A stretch of 7,565 nt of DNA from Streptomyces lilacinus (GCA_000715685.1 KL569455.1:5247-12811); one strand, 5' to 3'. Counted from the stretch's first letter, positions 1 to 6,490 are shown. Notes: a model not told the origin generated them from the letters alone. A program made the numbers and translations.

Positions 1-235
1 CGCCCCCGGCCTGCCGGTGGTCGCCGGCGACTCCGGCGGTGCGCCGGACGCGGTGCTGGAGGGGGAGACGGGGTACGTGGTGCGCGGCGGGTCCGCCGCC
101 GAGACCGCCGACCGCGTCGTCACGCTGCTGCGCGACCCGGAGCTGCGTCGCCGCATGGGCGAGCGCGGCCGCGAATGGGTCGAGGAGCGGTGGCGCTGGG
201 ACCTGCTGGCCGAGCGGCTGAAGGAGCTGCTGTAG
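1..235 (+). CDS. Glycosyltransferase family 4 (GT-B fold), C-terminal fragment
   Basis: This is the 3' end of a gene whose start lies before the window; the reading frame is open from position 2 to TAG at 233-235, about 77 residues. The visible piece contains LPVVAGDSGGAPDAVLEGETGYVV, typical of the nucleotide-sugar-binding C-terminal Rossmann domain of GT4 enzymes, followed by the usual ending: a helix with LLRDPELRRRMGERGREWVEERW and a last amphipathic helix. Actinobacterial relatives with the 'AGDSGGAPD' loop are often annotated as PimB-like GDP-mannose-dependent mannosyltransferases of phosphatidylinositol mannoside synthesis. That substrate is inferred from loop similarity only; the acceptor-binding N-terminal domain and the upstream catalytic glutamates are outside the window. 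The gene ends 10 nt before a strong terminator hairpin and converges on the acyl-CoA ligase. The GT4 family is confident; the exact sugar and acceptor are not. Confidence 0.88.
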   Translation, partial: APGLPVVAGDSGGAPDAVLEGETGYVVRGGSAAETADRVVTLLRDPELRRRMGERGREWVEERWRWDLLAERLKELL

Positions 236-244
236 GCCTCGCGA

Positions 245-288
245 AAAACGCCGGACGGGCTGACAGAAGTCAGCCCGTCCGGCGTTTT
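245..288. terminator. Bidirectional Rho-independent terminator
   Basis: A perfect 20-bp inverted repeat has arms 245-264 and 269-288 and a 4-nt loop AGAA (265-268). The G+C-rich stem core (CGCCGGACGGGCTGAC) is flanked by four A on the left and four T on the right, so either transcript yields a G+C-rich hairpin followed by a U run. It sits between the glycosyltransferase stop (235) and the ligase stop (302, - strand) and can end transcription of both convergent genes. Confidence 0.95.
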
Positions 289-301
289 CACGGGACGAGA
301 A

Positions 302-2098
302 CTACCCGTGGTAGATCGCCTCGATCTCGTCCGCGAAGTCCTTCGCGACGACGTTCCGCTTCAGCTTCAGCGACGGCGTCACATGGCCGGAGGCCTCCGT
401 GAACTGGCCCGGCAGGATGCGGAACTTGCGCACCGATTCCGCCTTGGAGACCGCCGCGTTGCCGTCGTCCACCGCCTTCTGCAGGTCCGCGAGGAGCTCC
501 GGGTCGTCCGTGAGCTCCGCGGCCGTCAGGCCGGCCGGCTTGCCGTGGCGCTCGAGCCAGCGCGGCAGGAAGTCCTCGTCGAGGGTGATCAGCGCGCCCA
601 CGAAGGGCCGGCCGTCGCCGACGACCATGCACTCGGCGACCAGCGCGTGTGCCCGGATACGGTCCTCGATCACCGCGGGGGCGACGTTCTTGCCGCCGGC
701 GGTGACGATGATCTCCTTCTTGCGGCCGGTGATGCGCAGGAAGCCGTCCTCGTCGAGCGTGCCCAGGTCGCCGGTGTGGAACCAGCCGTCCGAGAGGGCG
801 TCGGCCGTCGCGGCCTCGTTGTTCCAGTAGCCCGTGAAGAGGTGCTCGCCGTGCAGCAGCACCTCGCCGTCGTCGGCGATGCGCACGACCGAGCCGGGCA
901 GCGGCTGGCCGACCGTGCCGATGCGCGGCTTGTCCCAGGGGTTGAAGGCGGTGGCCGCGCAGGACTCCGTCAGGCCGTAGCCCTCGAGCACGGTGAAGCC
1001 GATGCCGCGGTAGAAGTGGCCGAGCCGCTCGCCCAGCGGGGCGCCGCCGGAGATGGCGTGGGTGGCGCGGCCGCCGAGGACGGCGCGCAGCTTGCTGTAG
1101 ACGAGCTTGTCGAAGACCTTGTGCTTGAGCTTCAGGCCGAAGGAGGGGCCCGCCGGGGTGTCCAGCGCGCGGCTGTAGGCGATGGCGGTCTCGGCGGCCT
1201 TGTCGAAGATCTTGCCCTTGCCGTCGGCCTGGGCCTTGGCGCGGGCGCCGTTGTAGACCTTCTCGAAGACGCGCGGGACGCCGAGGACCAGCGTGGGCCG
1301 GAAGCCCTGCAGGTCGTCGGTGAGGTTGCGGATGTCGCTGACCAGGCCCAGCTTGATGGGCGCGAGGACCGAGGCGACCTCGACGAGCCGGCCGAAGACG
1401 TGGGCGGCGGGCAGGAAGAGCAGTACGGACGAGTCGCCCGTCTTGAACAGCGGCTTGAGCCGCTCGACGGCGTTGCCGCACTCCGCGAAGAAGGCGCGGT
1501 GGGTGAGCACGCAGCCCTTCGGGCGGCCGGTGGTGCCCGAGGTGTAGACGATGGTGGCCGGGGAGTCCGCGGTGGCCAGGGCGCTGCGCTCGTCGACGGA
1601 CTCGTCGGTGAGCGGCGCGCCGGTCTCGCGCAGCCGCTCGAGGGCGCCGTCCTCGATCTGCCAGACGTGCGCGAGGTCCGGGAGCGCGTCGCGTACGGAG
1701 TCGACGGCCTCCTGGTGCGCGGAGGTCTCCACCAGGCAGGCCACGGCGCCGGAGTCGCCGAGGATCCACTGGATCTGCTCGGCCGAGCTGGTCTCGTAGA
1801 CGGGGACGGTGACCGCGCCCGCGCTCCAGATGGCGAAGTCGAGCAGGGCCCACTCGTAGCGGGTCCGCGACAGCAGGCCGATCCGGTCGCCCGGCTTGAT
1901 GCCCGAGGCCATCAGGCCCTTGGCGGCCGCGCGCACCTCGGCGAGGAAGGCCGTGGCGGTGACGTCCTCCCAGCGGCCGTCGACCTTGCGGCCCACGACG
2001 GCGACGTCCGGGTGAAGAGCGGCGTTCCGGCGGATGAGATCCGTCAGGTTTCCGTCCGCGGGGACCTCGTACAGGGCCGGAAGGCTGAACTCGCGCAA
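302..2098 (-). CDS. Long-chain fatty-acid-CoA ligase (AMP-forming)
   Basis: This 598-residue enzyme activates long-chain fatty acids with ATP and CoA, through an acyl-adenylate, for beta-oxidation or lipid synthesis. It belongs to the ANL (adenylate-forming) superfamily and resembles FadD15-type ligases in length and sequence. Visible motifs are the P-loop [11 protein letters not shown] (about 185-195), the A5 motif GYGLTES (373-379), WFHTGDLG (439-446), the hinge [14 protein letters not shown] (458-471), and a C-terminal TPSLKLKRN (574-582) whose Lys578 or Lys580 is the likely adenylation lysine. No signal peptide or membrane segment is seen, so it is probably cytosolic or peripheral. I place the start at TTG (2096-2098) because GAGGAG lies 8 nt upstream and the protein then begins [12 protein letters not shown], as relatives do. 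An in-frame extension to ATG at 2167 would add an arginine-rich, low-complexity tail and is less likely. It is divergent from the metallophosphoesterase. Confidence 0.95.
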   Translation of the reverse strand: MREFSLPALYEVPADGNLTDLIRRNAALHPDVAVVGRKVDGRWEDVTATAFLAEVRAAAKGLMASGIKPGDRIGLLSRTRYEWALLDFAIWSAGAVTVPVYETSSAEQIQWILGDSGAVACLVETSAHQEAVDSVRDALPDLAHVWQIEDGALERLRETGAPLTDESVDERSALATADSPATIVYTSGTTGRPKGCVLTHRAFFAECGNAVERLKPLFKTGDSSVLLFLPAAHVFGRLVEVASVLAPIKLGLVSDIRNLTDDLQGFRPTLVLGVPRVFEKVYNGARAKAQADGKGKIFDKAAETAIAYSRALDTPAGPSFGLKLKHKVFDKLVYSKLRAVLGGRATHAISGGAPLGERLGHFYRGIGFTVLEGYGLTESCAATAFNPWDKPRIGTVGQPLPGSVVRIADDGEVLLHGEHLFTGYWNNEAATADALSDGWFHTGDLGTLDEDGFLRITGRKKEIIVTAGGKNVAPAVIEDRIRAHALVAECMVVGDGRPFVGALITLDEDFLPRWLERHGKPAGLTAAELTDDPELLADLQKAVDDGNAAVSKAESVRKFRILPGQFTEASGHVTPSLKLKRNVVAKDFADEIEAIYHG

Positions 2099-2106
2099 GA
2101 CTGCTG

Positions 2107-2112
2107 CTCCTC
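2107..2112 (-). promoter_or_regulatory. Ribosome binding site for the acyl-CoA ligase
   Basis: Read on the - strand this is GAGGAG, with an 8-nt spacer to the TTG codon at 2098-2096. It is the main reason for choosing the TTG start over the upstream in-frame ATG at 2167, where the added residues look like translated leader sequence. Confidence 0.7.
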
Positions 2113-2190
2113 GTCGGGCGCCGGCGCCGCCGCGTCGTCGAGGGGCGCTGCGTCGGCTGCGGTCCATGATCAGGCAAGGGGGGTGTGGAC

Positions 2191-2225
2191 TGCCCGGACG
2201 TTACCCACCAGTACTGGATTCGAAT
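2191..2225 (-). promoter_or_regulatory. Candidate promoter/operator of the acyl-CoA ligase
   Basis: On the - strand the hexamer TAACGT (2203-2198) fits the Streptomyces -10 pattern TAnnnT. It would give a start near 2191 and a leader of roughly 90 nt. No convincing -35 is visible at 17-18 bp. Just upstream lie a perfect 10-bp palindrome CCAGTACTGG (2208-2217) and an 8-bp palindrome ATTCGAAT (2218-2225), where an operator would be expected. A fatty-acid-responsive TetR-type repressor is a reasonable but unproven guess. Confidence 0.3.
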
Positions 2226-2353
2226 AGAGGGTCGCGCCCAGATGTTCCATGCGTCACATGCCACGGGACCGCACCCCGCACCCTAGCCCCTGCGCCGGGT
2301 GACCGGGAAGTAACCGCAGGTCGGGACCCTTCCGGAGGCCCCCGCGCAGCACC

Positions 2354-2367
2354 TAGGGTGATCCCCA
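2354..2367 (+). promoter_or_regulatory. Candidate -10 element for a leaderless transcript
   Basis: TAGGGT (2354-2359) matches the Streptomyces -10 consensus TAnnnT, and the A of the ATG at 2367 is 8 nt after its last base, where transcription would start. There is no good Shine-Dalgarno in the few bases before the ATG (the sequence is GATCCCC). The -35 position at about 2330-2335 (TTCCGG) is a weak match. Confidence 0.5.
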
Positions 2368-3128
2368 TGCGAGTCCACGTGGTCAGCGACGTCCATGGCA
2401 ACGCCGAGGGGCTGGCGCGCGCCGGCGACGGCGCGGACGCCCTGATCTGCCTCGGCGACCTCGTCCTCTTCCTCGACTACGACGACCACTCGCGCGGCAT
2501 CTTCCCCGAGCTGTTCGGGGTCGAGGCCGCCGACCGGATCGTCGAGCTGCGCACCGCCCGCCGCTTCGAGGAGGCCCGCGAGCTCTCCCGGGGCCTGTGG
2601 CAGGGCGTCGACCGCACGACGGTCATCGAGGAGGCGGTCCGCAAGCAGTACGCCGAGCTGTTCGCCGCCTTCCCCACCCCCACCTACGCCACGTACGGCA
2701 ACGTCGACATCCCCCCGCTGTGGCCGGAGTACGCCCGCCCCGGCACCACCGTCCTCGACGGCGAGCGCGTCGAGATCGGCGGCCTGGTCTTCGGCTTCGT
2801 CGGCGGCGGCCTGCGCTCGCCCATGCGCACCCCCTACGAGATCGACGACGAGGAGTACGCCGCCAAGCTCGCCGCCCTCGGCGAGGTCGACGTGCTCTGC
2901 TCGCACATCCCGCCCGACGTGCCCGAGCTCTGCTACGACACCGTCGCCCGCCGCTTCGAGCGCGGCAGCTCCGCACTGCTGGAGACCATCCGCGCCACCC
3001 GCCCCAAGTACGCCCTCTTCGGCCACGTCCACCAGCCGCTGGCCCGCCGCATGCGCGTGGGCGCCACCGAGTGCGTCAACGTGGGACACTTCGCCTCCAC
3101 GGCCACACCCTGGGTGCTGGAGTGGTGA
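2367..3128 (+). CDS. Calcineurin-like metallophosphoesterase
   Basis: The 253-residue protein carries the motif series of a binuclear-metal phosphoesterase: D-x-H in SDVHGN (Asp8, His10), GDL (Asp31), GN-D in YGNVD (Asn112), a histidine in CSHIPPD (His180), and GHVH (His220, His222). All metal ligands therefore appear intact. These enzymes hydrolyse phosphomonoesters or phosphodiesters; the substrate cannot be told from sequence. No signal peptide or membrane helix is seen, so it is probably cytoplasmic. An insertion of about 75 residues between the GDL and GN-D motifs (36-110, acidic then helical) may shape the substrate pocket. The frame is open upstream to 2034, but that stretch overlaps the ligase's control region. 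ATG 2367 gives the canonical opening MRVHVVSDVHGN and is preceded by a -10 box, so it was chosen. The gene is divergent from the ligase. Confidence 0.9.
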   Translation: MRVHVVSDVHGNAEGLARAGDGADALICLGDLVLFLDYDDHSRGIFPELFGVEAADRIVELRTARRFEEARELSRGLWQGVDRTTVIEEAVRKQYAELFAAFPTPTYATYGNVDIPPLWPEYARPGTTVLDGERVEIGGLVFGFVGGGLRSPMRTPYEIDDEEYAAKLAALGEVDVLCSHIPPDVPELCYDTVARRFERGSSALLETIRATRPKYALFGHVHQPLARRMRVGATECVNVGHFASTATPWVLEW

Positions 3129-3199
3129 CAGGCAGCGGGAGGTAGCCTTCACCGGCAGACCATTCGAGAGCCGCGGACCGGTACGGAGGAGCACCGCAG

Positions 3200-3649
3200 A
3201 TGGCGGAACACACCAGCTCGGACATCACGATCGAGGCGAGCCCGGCAGAGGTCATGGCGGTGATCGCCGACTTCGACCGCTACTCGGAGTGGACCGGGGA
3301 GGTCAAGCAGGCCGAGGTGCTGGAGCGGGACGAGCGGGGACGCGCCGCCAAGGTGCGGCTGGTCCTCGACGCGGGAGCCATCAAGGACGACCACACCCTC
3401 GCCTACAGCTGGCCCCGGGAGAACGTCGTCGAGTGGTCCCTGGTCAAGTCCCAGATGCTGCGCGAGCTCACGGGCTCGTACGCGCTGGAGCCCCTGGCCG
3501 GCGGCAAGCGGACGAAGGTGACGTACACCCTCACCGTCGACGTCAAGATCCCCATGCTCGGCATGATCAAGCGCAAGGCGGAGAAGGTCATCATCGACCG
3601 CGCCCTCGACGGCCTGAAGAACCGCGTCGAGGCCGGCCCCGCCGCCTGA
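3200..3649 (+). CDS. SRPBCC (START-like) family protein
   Basis: The 149-residue protein has the layout of a small helix-grip (SRPBCC, polyketide cyclase/dehydrase-type) domain. Strand one (SDITIEASPAEVMAVIADF) leads into the usual two short helices with YSEWTGEVKQAEVLE. A run of beta strands follows (KVRLVLDAG, HTLAYSW, VVEWSLV, GSYALEPL, KVTYTLTVDVKIP), then a long C-terminal helix (MIKRKAEKVIIDRALDGLKNRVE). Such domains bind hydrophobic ligands in a deep pocket; most actinobacterial members of this size have no assigned ligand. GGAGGA at 3185-3190 sits 9 nt before the ATG and fixes the start. There is no signal peptide. The ATPase gene begins 65 nt downstream on the same strand with no terminator between, so the two may be one operon. 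The fold is confident; the role is unknown. Confidence 0.88.
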   Translation: MAEHTSSDITIEASPAEVMAVIADFDRYSEWTGEVKQAEVLERDERGRAAKVRLVLDAGAIKDDHTLAYSWPRENVVEWSLVKSQMLRELTGSYALEPLAGGKRTKVTYTLTVDVKIPMLGMIKRKAEKVIIDRALDGLKNRVEAGPAA

Positions 3650-3657
3650 ACGACGGC

Positions 3658-3692
3658 CTTTGAGAACCCTTTAGAACCGCCCTTTCAGAACC
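3658..3692 (+). repeat. Three short direct repeats, CTTTnAGAACC type
   Basis: Between the SRPBCC stop and the ATPase start there are three copies of the motif: CTTTGAGAACC (3658-3668), CTTTAGAACC (3669-3678, one base shorter) and CTTTCAGAACC (3682-3692). The copies start 11 and 13 bp apart, roughly one helical turn. The stretch is clearly A/T-richer than its surroundings. It could be an operator or only a slippage-derived leader; no partner protein is evident. Confidence 0.6.
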
Positions 3693-3701
3693 ACCTTTTC
3701 C

Positions 3702-3707
3702 GGAAGG
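3702..3707 (+). promoter_or_regulatory. Ribosome binding site for the ArsA-like ATPase
   Basis: GGAAGG lies 7 nt before the GTG at 3715. It supports that GTG as the start, which places the P-loop at residue 8 as in other ArsA/MinD-type proteins. Confidence 0.65.
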
Positions 3708-3714
3708 CTCCACC

Positions 3715-4944
3715 GTGCGCACGGTCCTCGTCACCGGTCCCGGAGGCGCGGGCCGCACCACCGCGGCGGCGGCCACGGCACTCGCCGCCGCCCGCACCGG
3801 ACGCCGCGTGCTCCTGCTCACCTGCGACCGGGGCGGCACGCCGGACGCCGTCCTCGGCACCGCGCTGCCCGCGGAGAACGGTGCCCGGGACGGCCGGCCC
3901 TGGGCGCCGCCCGTCGAGGCGGCCCCGGGGCTGTGGGCCGCCCGCGTGGCCCCCGGCGAGCACTTCCGCACCCTCGCCGGCGACCTCCAGGACCGCGGCA
4001 CCTCCCTCTTCGACCTGCTGGGCGCCGCCCCGCTCGACCCCGAGGAGCTCACCGAACTCCCCGGCGCCGAGCCCCTCGCCGTCCTCGCCGCCCTGCGGGC
4101 CGCGCACGCCGAGACCGACCGCTGGGACCTGCTCGTCGTCGACATGCCCCCGGTCCACGACACCGTCGCCCTGCTCGCGCTCCCCGAGCAGCTGCGCCGC
4201 TACCTGCGCCGCCTGCTGCCCCCCGAGCGCCAGGCCGCCCGCGCGCTGCGCCCGGTGCTCGCCCAGCTGGCCCGTGTCCCCATGCCCGCCCAGAAGCTCT
4301 ACGACACCGTGGCCCGGTGGCAGGAGGAGCTCGCCGCCGTCCAGGACGCCGTCGACGCCCCCGGCACGACCGTCCGGCTCGTCGTCGAGCCCGGCCCCGC
4401 CGCCGCCGAGGCACTGCGCACCGCCCGCGCCGGGCTCGCCCTGCACGGCTGCCGTATCGATTCGCTCGTGGCCAACCGGCTGCTGCCCAGCGGCTCCGCC
4501 GACCCCTGGCTGGCCGCCCTCGCCGAGGAGCAGCGCACCGCCCACCAGGCGCTCTGCGCGGAGTTCCTCGCCGACGGCGTCACCGTCCGCGAACTGCCGC
4601 ACCTCGGCCGGGCCCCGCGCGGCACCGGCGACCTCGAAGAGCTCGCCAAGGGCGCCGGCCTGCCCGACGAGGACCGCGCCCCCGCCGAGCCCTGGACCGT
4701 CGAGGACCGCCTCGCCGACGACGGCATGCTCGTCTGGCGGCTCCCGCTGCCCGGCGCCGAGCGCGACGCCCTCGGCCTCGTCCGCCGGGGCGACGAACTC
4801 GTCGTCGCCGTCGGCCCGTTCCGCCGCGTCCTCCCGCTGCCGTCCGCGCTGCGCCGCTGCGGCGTCTCGGGCGCCGGGCTCCGCGACGGCGAGCTGCGCG
4901 TCCGCTTCATACCCGATCCCGATCTCTGGCCGAGGACGCCCTGA
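3715..4944 (+). CDS. ArsA/GET3-type ATPase with C-terminal HSP20-like domain
   Basis: The 409-residue protein has the plan of an anion-transporting ATPase (ArsA, SIMIBI class). It has a P-loop GPGGAGRTT (8-16), a TCDRG segment (36-40) at the place of the switch STDPA, a VVDMPP (141-146) with Asp143 equivalent to ArsA's DTAP, then TVALLALPEQLRRYL (150-164), and VANRLLP (252-258), the adenine-contacting VNRLLP of ArsA/Get3. Residues about 335-400 (MLVWRLPLPGAER, RRGDELVVAVGPFRRVLPLP, LRVRFIPD) look like the small HSP20-like beta domain found at the end of many bacterial ArsA proteins. Both usual P-loop lysines of the family (GKGGVGKTT) are replaced, by Pro9 and Arg14, so ATPase activity is uncertain. 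There are no arsenic-resistance genes nearby, and arsenite transport is unlikely. A client-targeting or regulatory role is a guess. The gene follows the SRPBCC gene and starts with GTG. Confidence 0.88.
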   Translation: MRTVLVTGPGGAGRTTAAAATALAAARTGRRVLLLTCDRGGTPDAVLGTALPAENGARDGRPWAPPVEAAPGLWAARVAPGEHFRTLAGDLQDRGTSLFDLLGAAPLDPEELTELPGAEPLAVLAALRAAHAETDRWDLLVVDMPPVHDTVALLALPEQLRRYLRRLLPPERQAARALRPVLAQLARVPMPAQKLYDTVARWQEELAAVQDAVDAPGTTVRLVVEPGPAAAEALRTARAGLALHGCRIDSLVANRLLPSGSADPWLAALAEEQRTAHQALCAEFLADGVTVRELPHLGRAPRGTGDLEELAKGAGLPDEDRAPAEPWTVEDRLADDGMLVWRLPLPGAERDALGLVRRGDELVVAVGPFRRVLPLPSALRRCGVSGAGLRDGELRVRFIPDPDLWPRTP

Positions 4945-4970
4945 ACGGCCGGGCGTCGTTCGGGTAACGT
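4941..4970 (+). promoter_or_regulatory. Candidate promoter before the SCO2127-like gene
   Basis: CTGAAC (4941-4946), partly inside the ATPase stop, and TAACGT (4965-4970) are separated by 18 bp and resemble a Streptomyces housekeeping promoter; the -10 fits TAnnnT, while the -35 keeps only the TGA core. Transcription would start near 4977-4979, giving a leader of about 40 nt. The 72-bp gap 4945-5016 holds no terminator hairpin, so read-through from the ATPase gene is also possible. Confidence 0.4.
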
Positions 4971-5016
4971 CGGAGGAAATGCAGGAAAATCCAGCTCGCA
5001 GCATCCGGAGTCCGTC

Positions 5017-5490
5017 ATGAGTGATGCCACCGAGCGCCCCGGCCCCGGCCAGGCGCCCGACCCCGACGCCTGGGAGCGGGCCTGCGCCGAGGACCTCGCG
5101 GCCGAGAACGCCCGCCGCCGTCAGGACCGACAGGAGACGGGGGAGCGCCCCGGCAGCGCCGCCGAGGAGCTGCGCAAGCTCGTCGACGCCGTCGCCGACA
5201 AGGTCTCCGCCCTCCAGCTGCCGCTGGCCGGCCAGGCGGCGCAGGGTGCCGTCCAGCACTTCGTCGCCCAGGCCAGAGCCGCCGTCGAGCCCGTCATCGA
5301 GCGCAACCCCGAGGTCTTCGACCACCTCGCCTCCGCCGGTTCGGAGCTCATGGCCGCCTACCGCGCCGCCGTCCACCGCCAGGAGGCGCGCTGGACGCGC
5401 GACGAGCCCGCGCGCGAGCCGCGCGACCCCGGCGAGCCCCGCAAGGGCGAGGGGTCCGGGGGCGGAAGCGAACGCATCGACCTCGACTGA
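5017..5490 (+). CDS. SCO2127-like hydrophilic protein (probably DUF5304)
   Basis: This 157-residue protein sits directly upstream of glucokinase, as SCO2127 does in Streptomyces coelicolor, and its content fits that family (I believe Pfam DUF5304; recalled, not searched). The N-terminus (1-45) is proline/charge-rich and probably disordered. Residues about 48-125 are predicted helical, with a heptad-like section (AAEELRKLVDAVADKVSALQL) and a second helix pair around AVEPVIERNPEVFDHLASAGSEL. The tail (126-157) is again disordered and ends ERIDLD. There is no signal peptide or membrane helix. From literature memory, SCO2127 restored glucose kinase activity and glucose repression in a Streptomyces mutant and was reported to contact the BldKB lipoprotein; its mechanism is unsettled. 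ATG 5017 has CCGGAG ending 6 nt upstream. Glucokinase starts 57 nt after the stop. Confidence 0.85.
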   Translation: MSDATERPGPGQAPDPDAWERACAEDLAAENARRRQDRQETGERPGSAAEELRKLVDAVADKVSALQLPLAGQAAQGAVQHFVAQARAAVEPVIERNPEVFDHLASAGSELMAAYRAAVHRQEARWTRDEPAREPRDPGEPRKGEGSGGGSERIDLD

Positions 5491-5503
5491 TCCCCCGCTC
5501 CGG

Positions 5504-5509
5504 TACGGT
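5504..5509 (+). promoter_or_regulatory. Candidate -10 of a glkA-proximal promoter
   Basis: TACGGT fits TAnnnT and lies 38 nt before the glkA ATG, so a start near 5516 would leave a leader of about 32 nt. The -35 position around 5481-5488 (CCTCGACT) is only a weak match. glkA of S. coelicolor is known to be transcribed constitutively, which fits a promoter of its own, but this exact site is a sequence guess. Confidence 0.35.
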
Positions 5510-5547
5510 GGGTCGCGGCGGGGTTCGAGCGAAAAACTGAGGGACAC

Positions 5548-6489
5548 ATGGGACTCACCATCGGCGTCGACATCGGCGGCACCAAGATCGCGGCCGGCGT
5601 GGTCGACGAGGAGGGCACGATCCTCGCGACGTGCAAGGTGCCGACCCCGGACACCCCCGAAGGTGTCATCGACGCCATCGCGGACGCGGTGCGCACGGTC
5701 AGCGAGGGCTTCGAGGTCGAGGCCGTCGGCATCGGCGCCGCCGGATACGTGGACGACAAGCGCGCCACCGTCCTCTTCGCCCCGAACATCAACTGGCGCC
5801 ACGAGGCCCTCAAGGACAAGGTCGAGCAGCGCGTCGGCCTCCCGGTCGTCGTCGAGAACGACGCCAACGCCGCCGCCTGGGGCGAGTACCGCTTCGGCGC
5901 CGGCCAGGGCCACGACGACGTCATCTGCATCACCCTCGGCACCGGCCTCGGCGGCGGCATCATCATCGGCAACAAGCTGCGCCGCGGCCGCTTCGGCGTG
6001 GCCGCCGAGTTCGGTCACATCCGCGTCGTGCCGGACGGCCTGCTGTGCGGCTGCGGCAGCCAGGGCTGCTGGGAGCAGTACGCCTCCGGCCGCGCCCTGG
6101 TCCGCTACGCGAAGCAGCGGGCCCAGGCCACCCCGGAGAACGCCGAGATCCTGCTCGGCATGGGCGACGGCACCCCCGAGGGCATCGAGGGCAAGCACAT
6201 CAGCGACGCCGCCCGCCAGGGCGACCCCGTCGCCATCGACTCCTTCCGCGAGCTCGCCCGCTGGGCCGGCGCCGGCCTCGCCGACCTGGCCTCGCTCTTC
6301 GACCCCTCGGCGTTCATCGTCGGCGGCGGCGTCTCCGACGAGGGCGACCTCGTCCTCGACCCGATCCGCAAGTCCTTCCGCCGCTGGCTGGTCGGCGGAC
6401 AGTGGCGCCCCCACGCACAGGTCCTCGCCGCCCAGCTCGGCGGCAAGGCGGGCCTGGTGGGCGCGGCGGACCTGGCGCGCCAGGGCTGA
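5548..6489 (+). CDS. glkA: Glucokinase, ROK family
   Basis: The enzyme (313 aa) transfers the ATP gamma-phosphate to glucose, giving glucose-6-phosphate in the cytoplasm. Streptomyces imports glucose through a permease without phosphorylation, so this step feeds glycolysis; GlkA is also required for carbon catabolite repression. The N-terminal ATP-binding motif is GVDIGGTK (6-13). The catalytic Asp105 lies in VENDANAAAWGE (102-113), followed by a phosphate loop TLGTGLGGG (129-137). The ROK zinc site is His157 with Cys167, Cys169 and Cys174 in CGCGSQGC; these numbers agree with those I recall for the Streptomyces griseus structure. VGGGVS (258-263) is the C-terminal adenosine-side motif. A full-length, intact enzyme is predicted. 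GAGGG (5539-5543) is only 4 nt before the ATG, a rather tight spacing. It is flanked by the SCO2127-like gene and, 1 nt downstream, the EEP-fold gene. Published work indicates that activity is controlled mainly after translation. Confidence 0.98.
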   Translation: MGLTIGVDIGGTKIAAGVVDEEGTILATCKVPTPDTPEGVIDAIADAVRTVSEGFEVEAVGIGAAGYVDDKRATVLFAPNINWRHEALKDKVEQRVGLPVVVENDANAAAWGEYRFGAGQGHDDVICITLGTGLGGGIIIGNKLRRGRFGVAAEFGHIRVVPDGLLCGCGSQGCWEQYASGRALVRYAKQRAQATPENAEILLGMGDGTPEGIEGKHISDAARQGDPVAIDSFRELARWAGAGLADLASLFDPSAFIVGGGVSDEGDLVLDPIRKSFRRWLVGGQWRPHAQVLAAQLGGKAGLVGAADLARQG

Positions 6490-6490
6490 C

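Noticed and set aside
2099..2167. N-terminal extension of the acyl-CoA ligase to ATG 2167
   Set aside because: The 23 extra residues are Arg/Gly/Ala-rich, and a good Shine-Dalgarno precedes the TTG at 2098.
308..2227. A 639-codon + strand frame antisense to the ligase
   Set aside because: Val/Ala/Asp/Gly-rich low-complexity shadow of the ligase; no domain seen.
288..2264. A 658-codon - strand frame overlapping the acyl-CoA ligase in another frame
   Set aside because: The translation is an Arg/Pro/Gly-rich shadow with no motif, while the ligase frame contains every expected ANL motif.
2034..2366. N-terminal extension of the metallophosphoesterase to 2034
   Set aside because: It would run antisense into the ligase coding region and across the divergent promoters, and the family motif DVHGN is normally at the very N-terminus.
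3715..4944. Arsenite efflux ATPase (ArsA proper)
   Set aside because: There are no ArsB, ArsC, ArsD or ArsR genes nearby and the P-loop lysines are missing; only the fold assignment is kept.
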